A stretch of 5,926 bases of DNA from an uncultured Collinsella sp. GTDB taxonomy: Bacteria > Actinomycetota > Coriobacteriia > Coriobacteriales > Coriobacteriaceae. The notes below the pieces were generated by a model. The model saw only the letters and a list, made by a program, of their open reading frames with translations. It did no database searches and was not told the origin of the DNA. The stretch lies in the NCBI GenBank assembly GCA_900549245.1, contig URNQ01000122.1, forward strand, positions 1 through 5,926, written 5' to 3'. This document shows, in pieces, positions 1 through 5,795 of the stretch (positions within the stretch are counted from its first letter, which is position 1; each line of letters opens with the position of its first letter). A program made the translations under genes and the position numbers.

Positions 1-2
1 CG

Positions 3-1163
3 CTGGGCCTCGGACCTGGGGGCCCCGCGGGAACGCCTGCCGATATCATGGCGTGCCCCGATTCCATGACGGGTGCTTATTTGACCGGCAAGCGGATGAT
101 CCGCGTGCCCGATGAGCGCCGCAAGCCCGGCCGTGGCTGTCTTAAGATCACGGGTGCCCGCGCTAACAACCTCAAAAACGTTACCGCCAAGATTGAGTTC
201 GGTACGCTCACGGTCGTTACCGGTGTTTCGGGATCGGGCAAGAGCTCCCTGGTCACCGATACGATTGCGCCCGCTCTTACGAATGCCATTCATCGTTCGA
301 CGCGTCCCGTGGGGCCGTACAAGAAGATTGAGGGCATCGAGTGCATCGATAAGGTAATCGATATCGACCAGTCACCGATCGGTCGCACGCCGCGTTCGAA
401 CCCTGCGACCTATATTGGCCTGTGGGATGATCTGCGTGCGCTATTTGCAAGCACGCCGGAGTCGAAGGCGCGCGGCTACTCGCCGGGACGTTTCTCCTTT
501 AACGTAAGCGGCGGTCGCTGCGAGGCGTGCAAGGGCGATGGTCAGATCAAGATCGAGATGCACTTCCTTCCCGATATCTATGTCCCCTGTGAGGTATGTG
601 GCGGTAAGCGTTATAACCGCGAGACACTCGAGGTTACCTACCGCGGCAAGACAATCTCGGACGTGCTCGACATGAGTGTCACCGAAGCACTGGCTTTCTT
701 TGGGAATATCCCGCAGATTAAGCGCAAGCTGCAGACCCTATATGACGTGGGTCTGGGCTACGTGAGCTTGGGCCAGCCCGCTACGACGCTTTCGGGCGGC
801 GAGGCGCAGCGCGTGAAGCTCGCCAAGGAGCTTCATCGTCGCCAGACAGGCAAGACGTTCTACATTTTGGACGAGCCCACAACCGGCCTTCATTTTGAGG
901 ATGTTCGCCAGCTGCTCGATGTGTTGCAGCGCCTGGTCGATGCGGGCAACACGGTTCTGGTGATCGAGCACAACCTTGATGTCATCAAGGTTGCCGATCG
1001 CCTGATCGATATGGGCCCCGAGGGCGGCAATGGCGGCGGAACCGTCGTGGTCTCAGGCACGCCGGAACAAGTCGCGGCATGTTCGCAGAGCTACACGGGC
1101 AAGTTCTTGGCGCCGCTGCTCAAGCGCGACCGTGAGCGTCAGGCGCAGCTCGACGCGCAGTAA
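3..1163 (+). CDS. uvrA: UvrABC excinuclease subunit A, C-terminal part (5' truncated by window edge)
   Basis: UvrA is the ATP-dependent damage-recognition subunit of nucleotide excision repair; as a dimer it loads UvrB onto lesions. About 387 codons are present, against roughly 940-950 in the full protein, so the first ATPase half lies outside the window. The second ATPase module is complete: Walker A GVSGSGKSS (222-248), zinc module C-x2-C-x19-C-x2-C (Cys codons at 519, 528, 588, 597), ABC signature LSGGEAQ (789-809), Walker B ILDEP (864-878, Glu codon at 873), and the switch His in IEHN (963-974). The GRTPRSNPATY and RFSFNVSGGRCEAC stretches are typical of true UvrA rather than other ABC proteins. 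The frame is open from position 3; the ATG at 48 is an internal Met (ADIMACPDS), not a start. The first ~10 codons do not match the family well (see findings). TAA stop at 1161, followed by a terminator. Confidence 0.97.
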   Translation: MGLGPGGPAGTPADIMACPDSMTGAYLTGKRMIRVPDERRKPGRGCLKITGARANNLKNVTAKIEFGTLTVVTGVSGSGKSSLVTDTIAPALTNAIHRSTRPVGPYKKIEGIECIDKVIDIDQSPIGRTPRSNPATYIGLWDDLRALFASTPESKARGYSPGRFSFNVSGGRCEACKGDGQIKIEMHFLPDIYVPCEVCGGKRYNRETLEVTYRGKTISDVLDMSVTEALAFFGNIPQIKRKLQTLYDVGLGYVSLGQPATTLSGGEAQRVKLAKELHRRQTGKTFYILDEPTTGLHFEDVRQLLDVLQRLVDAGNTVLVIEHNLDVIKVADRLIDMGPEGGNGGGTVVVSGTPEQVAACSQSYTGKFLAPLLKRDRERQAQLDAQ

Positions 1164-1183
1164 AGAGACGTTGTAGTACCGAC

Positions 1184-1220
1184 GCGCCACCGATTCCTTC
1201 TGATTCGGTGGCGCTTCTGT
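1184..1220 (+). terminator. Intrinsic terminator of uvrA
   Basis: A perfect 10-bp GC-rich stem, GCGCCACCGA (1184-1193) with TCGGTGGCGC (1205-1214), closes an 11-base loop and is followed by the T-rich tract TTCTGTGTGT. It begins 21 bases after the uvrA stop codon. This is the classic position and form of a Rho-independent terminator, and it separates uvrA from the ybaK-murJ-uvrC unit. Confidence 0.82.
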
Positions 1221-1253
1221 GTGTCGAGATGGCATATGCAGCGGAATTGGCCC

Positions 1254-1259
1254 TATACT
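1254..1259 (+). promoter_or_regulatory. Candidate -10 box for the ybaK-murJ-uvrC unit
   Basis: TATACT matches the vegetative -10 consensus at 5 of 6 bases. It lies 37 bases upstream of the chosen ybaK start and just after the uvrA terminator, where a promoter is expected. No good -35 element is visible at 16-18 bases upstream (the stretch around 1230-1237 is poor), so this rests on the -10 box and its position alone. Confidence 0.45.
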
Positions 1260-1281
1260 TAATCCTTGCGTCGCTCTGCGA

Positions 1282-1290
1282 GGGAAAGGA
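1282..1290 (+). promoter_or_regulatory. Ribosome binding site that fixes the ybaK start
   Basis: The purine run GGGAAAGGA ends 6 bases before the ATG at 1297. The open frame extends upstream to an ATG at 1219, but that lies on the edge of the terminator hairpin and upstream of the -10 box, with no comparable purine run. The start at 1297 is therefore preferred. Confidence 0.75.
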
Positions 1291-1296
1291 TGTGCC

Positions 1297-1797
1297 ATGG
1301 CAAAGGCTGTTAAGACGCCAAAAACCAATGCGATGCGCGAGCTGGAAAGCGCCGGCATCTCCTATATTCTCCATACGTACGAAGACGATGGCGATGAATC
1401 GTCAGGTCTGGGCGTCGCGATTTCCGAGCAGCTTGGCGAGGAGCCCGGACAAGGATTTAAGACCTTGGTCTGCGTGACGCCGTCCAACGACCACGTCGTG
1501 TGCTGCATCCCTGTTGCCGACGAGCTCGATCTAAAGTCCGCCGCGCGTGCCGCGGGGGAGAAGTCCTTGGCCATGATGCATGTGAAGGATTTGCTTGCGG
1601 CGACTGGCTACGTTCGCGGCGGCTGCAGTCCGGTCGGTATGAAAAAACGCTACCGGACGCTCATTGATGAGACATGTGTCCTTTGGGATACCATTTTTAT
1701 TTCGGGAGGCAAGCGTGGTTATCAGCTTGAGCTTGCACCTGATGATTTAATTGCATTTTGCGGGGCGACGGTCGCCCCGATTACGAGAGAGGACTGA
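1297..1797 (+). CDS. ybaK: Cys-tRNA(Pro)/Cys-tRNA(Cys) deacylase YbaK (EbsC)
   Basis: A 166-residue protein of the YbaK/ProX editing-domain family (E. coli YbaK is about 159 residues). In the cytoplasm YbaK hydrolyses Cys-tRNA(Pro), formed when prolyl-tRNA synthetase mistakes cysteine for proline, and acts in trans with that synthetase. Family marks are visible in order: an N-terminal helix with the ISYILHTYE strand (21-29), the conserved FKTL with Lys55 matching the functionally important Lys46 of E. coli and H. influenzae YbaK, PVADELDLK (72-80), TGYVRGGCSPVG (103-114) containing the GGxSPxG substrate loop, and ISGGKRG (135-141). The start at 1297 is set by a good Shine-Dalgarno sequence; the 26 upstream in-frame codons are not family-like. 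The stop lies 3 bases before murJ, so the two are probably co-transcribed. ProX or the editing domain of ProRS are the nearest alternatives, but length and motifs favour YbaK. Confidence 0.93.
   Translation: MAKAVKTPKTNAMRELESAGISYILHTYEDDGDESSGLGVAISEQLGEEPGQGFKTLVCVTPSNDHVVCCIPVADELDLKSAARAAGEKSLAMMHVKDLLAATGYVRGGCSPVGMKKRYRTLIDETCVLWDTIFISGGKRGYQLELAPDDLIAFCGATVAPITRED
1761..1779 (+). other. Compact GC-rich hairpin inside the ybaK 3' end, just upstream of murJ
   Basis: CGGGGCGA (1761-1768) and TCGCCCCG (1772-1779) form a perfect 8-bp stem with a CGG loop. It is within ybaK coding sequence, 5 bases before the murJ Shine-Dalgarno purine run. No T-tract follows, so it is not an intrinsic terminator. 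It might slow ribosomes or RNA decay at the ybaK/murJ junction, but this is inference, and coding constraint in GC-rich DNA could produce it by chance. Confidence 0.5.
1785..1793 (+). promoter_or_regulatory. Ribosome binding site of murJ, overlapping the ybaK end
   Basis: The purine run GAGAGAGGA lies 7 bases before the ATG at 1801 and inside the last codons of ybaK. It supports 1801 over the internal ATG at 1903 (Met35), which lacks a comparable purine-rich sequence. Confidence 0.75.
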
Positions 1798-1800
1798 GCG

Positions 1801-3483
1801 ATGCCGCAGGAAGAATTGAAGTGCGGAGCTCATTTTGCAAAAGAATCTGCGCCTCAGACACCCTCATCCGAAGCTTCTTCGTCGCGAGACGACACTGACG
1901 ACATGGGCTCGTCGGACTACTCCACGGTTGGTCGTTCCGCCGGGCTTATGACCATCCTGACCATCGTGTCGCGCGTCACCGGGTTTATCCGCACGTGGGC
2001 CATGGCGGCCGCCATCGGCATGTCGCTGCTCTCGTCCTCCTATCAGGTTGCCAACAACCTGCCCAACATGCTCTACGAGCTCGTGATGGGCGGCATGCTC
2101 GTTACCGCGTTTTTGCCGGTGTATATGGGTGTGAGGCGCGAGCAGGGCCGCGAGGCATCGAACGAGTATGTCGGCAACCTGCTCGGTATTCTGCTTCTGC
2201 TGCTGGGCGGCATCTCGCTGCTGGGCACTGTGTTTGCTCCCGGCTTTATTTGGACGCAGTCGTTCCTTTCGGGCGATGGCGGCAGCATGGATACCGCTGC
2301 GTTCATGTTCCGCTTCTTTGCTATCCAAATTCTGTTTTATGGCTTGGGCTCGGTGTTTTCGGGCGTTCTCAACGCACACCGCGACTACTTCTGGTCGACG
2401 TTTGCCCCGGTTCTCAACAATGTTATCGTCATCGCCAGCTTTATGGGCTTTGCTCCCGTGTCTGCACAATTTGGCGAGCAGGCCGGTATTATCTTGATCG
2501 CAGCTGGCACGACCCTCGGCGTCTTTGTCCAGATGGCCTGCCAGATTCCCGCGCTTGGCAAGCATGGCGTGCATCCTCATATCCATATCGACTTTAAGGA
2601 CCCCGCGCTGCGACAGACGATTGCGCTTGGTATCCCGACGCTGCTCGCCACGGTATGCATGTTTGTCTCGACCTCCATTACCAATGCCGCCGCGCTGGTG
2701 GTGCAGCCCGAGACCGGCCCTTCCGTCATCGCATATGCGCGCCTGTGGTACACATTGCCCTATGCGCTGATCGCCGCCTCGCTTTCGACGGCACTCTATA
2801 CCGAACTCTCTCACGATGCACAGGAGAAGGATTACGACAGCGTTCGCACGGGCATTTCGCGCGGTGTCGCCCAGATGCTCTTTTTCCTGATTCCGTTTGC
2901 GCTGTACCTGATCGTCTTCGCCCGTCCGCTCAACATGATCTACTGCGCCGGCAAGTTCGATGAATCCGGTGTGGCGCTGGTGTCGGAGTTCCTTATCTAT
3001 CTGGCACTTTCCCTGCCGCTCTACGGCGTGGTCGTGCTGATGCAGAAGAGCTTCTCGGCCCTGCTCGATATGAAACCTTATAGCCGCTATTGCCTGTACT
3101 CCGCTATCGGTCAGGCCGGTTCGGTGCTGTTGTTTGGCGTGGTGCTGGGCTACGGTATGCCGGCAATTGCGCTTTCGTACGTCGTTGACTACGTGGTCTT
3201 GGTCGGATGCTCACTGTGGTGGCTGCGCCGTCGTCTGCATGGCCTTCAGGTCAAGTCTATCCTGCACGGCGGTTTCTTCGGCCTACTGTTCGGTGGCTTG
3301 GGCGCTGCCGCGGGCGCCGGCGTCATGTGGGCACTCGAGCACTTTGTCGGAGTGCTTGGCAGCTCGATCCTAATTACCCTGGGCTACGTTTGTGTTGCAG
3401 GCGTCGTCTCGCTCGCTGTAACTTTTGGCCTTGCCTTCGTCTTTAAGATGCCCGAGGTCTCGGCGCTGCTTCGTCGCAAGTAG
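1801..3483 (+). CDS. murJ: Lipid II flippase MurJ (MviN family)
   Basis: A 560-residue polytopic membrane protein of the MOP superfamily. It moves undecaprenyl-pyrophosphoryl-MurNAc-pentapeptide-GlcNAc (lipid II) across the inner membrane for peptidoglycan synthesis. I count 14 hydrophobic segments by eye, the MurJ number, beginning near residue 48. Family marks include SRVTGFIRTW (57-66), whose Arg58 and Arg64 align with Arg18 and Arg24 of E. coli MurJ, and the NLPNMLYELV and MGGMLVTAFLPVY stretches. The E. coli LLRR and DAFF motifs are absent, as in actinobacterial MviN proteins; in the YARLWYTLP segment the Arg is one position earlier than E. coli Arg270. A 35-47-residue hydrophilic Ser/Asp/Glu-rich N-terminus precedes the first membrane segment, longer than in E. 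coli. No kinase-like C-terminal domain, as found in mycobacterial MviN, is present. Start 1801 follows ybaK by 3 bases; TAG at 3481 abuts uvrC. Confidence 0.93.
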   Translation: MPQEELKCGAHFAKESAPQTPSSEASSSRDDTDDMGSSDYSTVGRSAGLMTILTIVSRVTGFIRTWAMAAAIGMSLLSSSYQVANNLPNMLYELVMGGMLVTAFLPVYMGVRREQGREASNEYVGNLLGILLLLLGGISLLGTVFAPGFIWTQSFLSGDGGSMDTAAFMFRFFAIQILFYGLGSVFSGVLNAHRDYFWSTFAPVLNNVIVIASFMGFAPVSAQFGEQAGIILIAAGTTLGVFVQMACQIPALGKHGVHPHIHIDFKDPALRQTIALGIPTLLATVCMFVSTSITNAAALVVQPETGPSVIAYARLWYTLPYALIAASLSTALYTELSHDAQEKDYDSVRTGISRGVAQMLFFLIPFALYLIVFARPLNMIYCAGKFDESGVALVSEFLIYLALSLPLYGVVVLMQKSFSALLDMKPYSRYCLYSAIGQAGSVLLFGVVLGYGMPAIALSYVVDYVVLVGCSLWWLRRRLHGLQVKSILHGGFFGLLFGGLGAAAGAGVMWALEHFVGVLGSSILITLGYVCVAGVVSLAVTFGLAFVFKMPEVSALLRRK

Positions 3484-3484
3484 G
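3479..3484 (+). promoter_or_regulatory. uvrC Shine-Dalgarno containing the murJ stop codon
   Basis: AGTAGG, part of AAGTAGGTG (one mismatch to AAGGAGGTG), sits 5 bases before the GTG at 3490 and includes the murJ TAG (3481-3483). This favours GTG 3490 over the in-frame GTG at 3484, which would lie inside the Shine-Dalgarno sequence and has no other one upstream. Ribosomes ending on murJ would be positioned to start uvrC. Confidence 0.6.
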
Positions 3485-3489
3485 TGCGC

Positions 3490-5430
3490 GTGGCAGGTCA
3501 CGACAACATTCCAACACTTGCCGAACAGGTTTCGCGCGTTCCCACGCAACCCGGCTGCTACCTTTGGAAAGATGCCAAGGGCGATGTCATCTATGTGGGC
3601 AAGGCAAAAAACTTGCGTGCCCGTATGCGTCAATACGTGACGCTGCAGGACGAGCGTCAAAAGATCCCGCTCATGATGCAGCTGGTGGCGAGCTTCGACT
3701 ATATCGTGGTGGAGACCGAGCACGAGGCATTGGTGCTCGAGCGCAATCTGATTGGCCAGTACCATCCGTACTTTAACGTCGATCTCAAAGACGATAAAAG
3801 CTATCCCTTTATCGCCATTACCAAGGGCGACCTGTTTCCGGCTATTAAATACACGCGAGAGCGTCATAAACCGGGAACGCGCTATTTTGGCCCCTATACC
3901 GATAGCCGTGCGGCACGTGAGACCATCGATACGCTACGCAAGGTTATTCCTATTTGCTCGGCATCCTGTGCGGAATGGCGCCGCTGCCGCCGCATCGTCG
4001 AATCTCATAAGGGCGAAGAAGACATCGTCAATATGATTTGCGCGCAAAACGGGCGTCCCTGCTTTGACTACCATGTCGGGCGCGGGCCGGGCGCATGCGT
4101 CGGCGCGATTTCTCCTGCCGACTATGCCAAGAACGTCAAGCGTGTCGAACGTTTCTTGTCGGGCCATCGCAAGGATGTCGTCGACGAGCTTACGTCCGAG
4201 ATGACGGAGGCAGCCGAGACGCTCGATTTTGAGCGTGCAGCGCGCGTCAAGCGTCGTCTGGAAGTCATTAGAGGCCTGGACGATCGCCAACAGGTCGTTT
4301 TTCCATCAAGCGTCGATATCGATGTCATCGGCTTCTATCGCGAAGAGACTATCTCTGCCGCCTGCGTCTTTGTCGTTCGCGAGGGCCGAACGGTTCGAAC
4401 TTGTGAGTTCATCCTCGATAAAGGTCTGGACGTCGACGAGGAAGAACTTCAATCGGGCTTTCTTAAGCGCTATTACGACGAGACGGCTGATATTCCAGCC
4501 GAGATCAATCTCTCTGTCGAGCTTGAAGATGCCGAAGCGTTGGGGGAGTGGCTTGCGGGCAAGCGCGAACGCTCTTGCCATCTCCATAGGCCGCAGCGTG
4601 GCGAAAAGCACCGCCTGCTCGATATGGCTTCCAAAAATGCGCGCCATGCCCTCATGCGCTACATGATGCGTACGGGGTATGCTGACGATCGCACCAATCA
4701 GGCGCTCCTGGAGCTCGAAAGTGCGCTGGCGCTGCCTGCGCCGCCGTTGCGCATCGAGTGCTTCGATATCTCGACGTTGCACGGCACCTTTACCGTCGCT
4801 TCGATGGTGGTATTTACCAACGGCCGTGCCGACAAGGGCCAGTATCGTCGCTTTAAAATTCAGGCCGAATTGGACGAGGCGAACGACTTCGTATCGATGT
4901 CCGAGGTTCTGGGACGTCGCTATGCTCCTGAGCGCATGGCGGACGAGCGCTTTGGCTCGCGCCCCGATTTACTCGTTGTCGATGGCGGAAAGCCGCAATT
5001 GACCGCTGCAATTAAGCAACTTGAGGCGCTCGGCCTCGATATACCAGTTTGTGGCTTGGCAAAGGCCGATGAGGAGGTTTTCGTGCCGTGGGACGAGACT
5101 CCCGTCGTGCTGCCGACCGGCTCCGCTTCGCTTTATCTAATCAAGCAGGTTCGCGATGAATCCCACCGATTTGCGATTACGTTCCACCGCGAGTTGCGCG
5201 ATAAGGCTATGACGGTTTCGGTGCTTGACGATGTTCCAGGCGTGGGACCCACCAGAAAACGTGCCATTATGCGCCATTTTGGCTCGATGAAGCGTTTGCG
5301 CGCGGCAAGCGAGCAGGAGATTGCAGAAGTTCGAGGCGTTCCGGCCGATGTCGCCAAAGCAGTCCACGAGGCACTTGTTGCATGGAATGCCGAGCGTGCC
5401 CAGACGTCGGCCAACCGTTCCGAAAACTAA
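3490..5430 (+). CDS. uvrC: UvrABC excinuclease subunit C
   Basis: UvrC is recruited by the UvrB-DNA complex and cuts the damaged strand on both sides of a lesion. Numbering from GTG 3490 (646 residues; family about 590-680): the GIY-YIG nuclease domain for 3' incision is near 18-100, with the motif as GCY (22-24) and YVG (35-37), Arg43 and the metal-binding Glu84. A cysteine-containing segment lies at 156-203. The UVR domain that contacts UvrB is at 231-264 (TLDFERAARVKRRLE). The RNase H-like domain for 5' incision has its probable Asp-Asp-His triad at Asp426 (ECFDIS), Asp498 (VVDGGK) and His559 (DESHRFA). Two helix-hairpin-helix motifs end the protein (VPGVGPTRKR and VRGVPADV, 578-632). The domain order is complete, so it should be active. 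Unusual: one position of the four-Cys motif is Gly199, and about 23 residues are inserted between the first two cysteines. GTG 3484 would add two residues. Confidence 0.96.
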   Translation: MAGHDNIPTLAEQVSRVPTQPGCYLWKDAKGDVIYVGKAKNLRARMRQYVTLQDERQKIPLMMQLVASFDYIVVETEHEALVLERNLIGQYHPYFNVDLKDDKSYPFIAITKGDLFPAIKYTRERHKPGTRYFGPYTDSRAARETIDTLRKVIPICSASCAEWRRCRRIVESHKGEEDIVNMICAQNGRPCFDYHVGRGPGACVGAISPADYAKNVKRVERFLSGHRKDVVDELTSEMTEAAETLDFERAARVKRRLEVIRGLDDRQQVVFPSSVDIDVIGFYREETISAACVFVVREGRTVRTCEFILDKGLDVDEEELQSGFLKRYYDETADIPAEINLSVELEDAEALGEWLAGKRERSCHLHRPQRGEKHRLLDMASKNARHALMRYMMRTGYADDRTNQALLELESALALPAPPLRIECFDISTLHGTFTVASMVVFTNGRADKGQYRRFKIQAELDEANDFVSMSEVLGRRYAPERMADERFGSRPDLLVVDGGKPQLTAAIKQLEALGLDIPVCGLAKADEEVFVPWDETPVVLPTGSASLYLIKQVRDESHRFAITFHRELRDKAMTVSVLDDVPGVGPTRKRAIMRHFGSMKRLRAASEQEIAEVRGVPADVAKAVHEALVAWNAERAQTSANRSEN

Positions 5431-5455
5431 ACGTGCTTCTAAACAACTGATATAC

Positions 5456-5484
5456 ATGATTGGCCGATTTTCAATCATTTGTTT
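5456..5484 (+). terminator. Weak terminator-like hairpin after uvrC
   Basis: ATGATTG (5456-5462) pairs with CAATCAT (5472-5478) around a 9-base loop and is followed by TTGTTT. It starts 25 bases after the uvrC stop. The stem is only 7 bp and AT-rich, so termination may be leaky or may depend on other factors. Confidence 0.42.
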
Positions 5485-5530
5485 CGCGGCGATTACCTGC
5501 AGATTTCGGGTTTTATTAACGCTAAAACGT

Positions 5531-5563
5531 TTGACTCGACATGGTGAATAACACTGCTATCCT
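5531..5563 (+). promoter_or_regulatory. Candidate promoter for the lipoprotein gene
   Basis: Two overlapping readings are possible: TTGACT (5531-5536), an 18-base spacer and TGCTAT (5555-5560); or TCGACA (5536-5541), a 16-base spacer and TATCCT (5558-5563). Both -35 boxes match consensus at 5 of 6 bases; the -10 boxes match at 3 and 4. Transcription would start near 5567-5570 and give a leader of about 225 bases that contains all the inverted repeats listed below. A rival, weaker candidate nearer the gene is TTGGGT (5699-5704) with TATATA (5721-5726). Confidence 0.45.
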
Positions 5564-5593
5564 GCGGGTTGACGAAGACTGATATCTCACCTC

Positions 5594-5678
5594 GTCGATA
5601 CATACTGTCTGTCGAATCATTTGTCAATGAATTCGGCGAACGGTAGTAAATACCGTTCAAGCGGATGTATGTATCGGT
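5594..5678 (+). ncRNA. Predicted three-way-junction leader RNA, class unknown
   Basis: Three helices fit together without conflict. P1: CGATACATAC (5596-5605) pairs perfectly with GTATGTATCG (5667-5676), extendable by two G-U pairs to 5594 and 5678. P2: 5611-5621 pairs with 5626-5637, 11 pairs with one wobble and one bulged A at 5630, loop TGTC. P3: GAACGGTA (5638-5645) pairs perfectly with TACCGTTC (5651-5658), loop GTAAA. P2 and P3 abut with no linker; the junction strands are TGTCT (5606-5610) and AAGCGGAT (5659-5666). I do not recognise the conserved bases of the TPP, SAM, cobalamin, FMN, purine, glycine or GEMM riboswitches. It lies between a candidate promoter and the lipoprotein gene, so a cis-regulatory RNA is the leading idea. 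DNA operators are the alternative. The fold was worked out by hand and not energy-minimised. Confidence 0.5.
5638..5658. repeat. Perfect 8-5-8 inverted repeat (P3 arm or operator)
   Basis: GAACGGTA and TACCGTTC are separated by five bases. Each base of one arm is complemented in the other. Size and symmetry suit either an RNA hairpin or the binding site of a dimeric repressor. No regulator gene is present in the window to favour the second reading. Confidence 0.6.
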
Positions 5679-5689
5679 CGCCGAGCGCG

Positions 5690-5766
5690 GCACCTCACTT
5701 GGGTTCGTCGGTAGGTAAGGTATATATCGTCCGCAAGTTGCGCGGGGGCACGTCTAGGTGCTCCCG
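5690..5766 (+). promoter_or_regulatory. Mutually exclusive hairpins between the junction RNA and the start codon
   Basis: Three pairings compete. Hairpin A: 5692-5700 with 5713-5721 (9 positions, one mismatch). Hairpin B: 5743-5751 with 5758-5766 (9 pairs, one G-U), loop GTCTAG. Alternative C: GCACCT (5690-5695) with AGGTGC (5756-5761), which would break both A and B. Such alternatives resemble the expression platform of a leader switch. No T-tract follows hairpin B, so control would act on translation rather than termination. The pairings are short, so the support is modest. Confidence 0.35.
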
Positions 5767-5775
5767 GGTAAGATT

Positions 5776-5790
5776 CTCTATTGATAGGAG
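5776..5790 (+). promoter_or_regulatory. Ribosome binding site of the lipoprotein gene, partly self-paired
   Basis: ATAGGAG (5784-5790) stands 5 bases before the ATG at 5796 and clearly marks that start. The preceding CTCTA (5776-5780) can pair with TAGGAG (5785-5790, one bulged G) across a TTGA loop, which would mask the site weakly. Confidence 0.6.
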
Positions 5791-5795
5791 AAGAC

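Noticed and set aside
48..50. ATG at 48 as the start of uvrA
   Set aside because: The family sequence GTPADIM runs through this Met, and essential UvrA domains lie upstream; the gene is cut by the window edge.
1219..1296. ybaK with a 26-codon N-terminal extension starting at ATG 1219
   Set aside because: The start would overlap the terminator tail and lie upstream of the -10 box, the extra residues are not family-like, and a clear ribosome binding site supports ATG 1297.
1864..2814. Long open frame on the minus strand (316 codons) opposite murJ
   Set aside because: It is the codon shadow of murJ: the product is rich in Arg, His and Gln with no membrane segments or recognisable motif, and there is no credible ribosome binding site. 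MurJ on the + strand explains the region fully.
5569..5605. TTGACG (5569-5574) as the -35 box of a second promoter
   Set aside because: No -10-like hexamer lies 16-18 bases downstream; the nearest AT-rich hexamers (5597-5606) are 22 or more bases away.
5594..5678. Hammerhead-type ribozyme at the three-way junction
   Set aside because: The junction strands (TGTCT, none, AAGCGGAT) lack the required CUGANGA and GAAA core sequences.
5711..5728. GGTAGGTA-like stretch recalling the c-di-GMP-I (GEMM) riboswitch
   Set aside because: Only one short piece resembles GEMM; the partner segment with its conserved GCACAGGGCAAACC-type sequence is absent.
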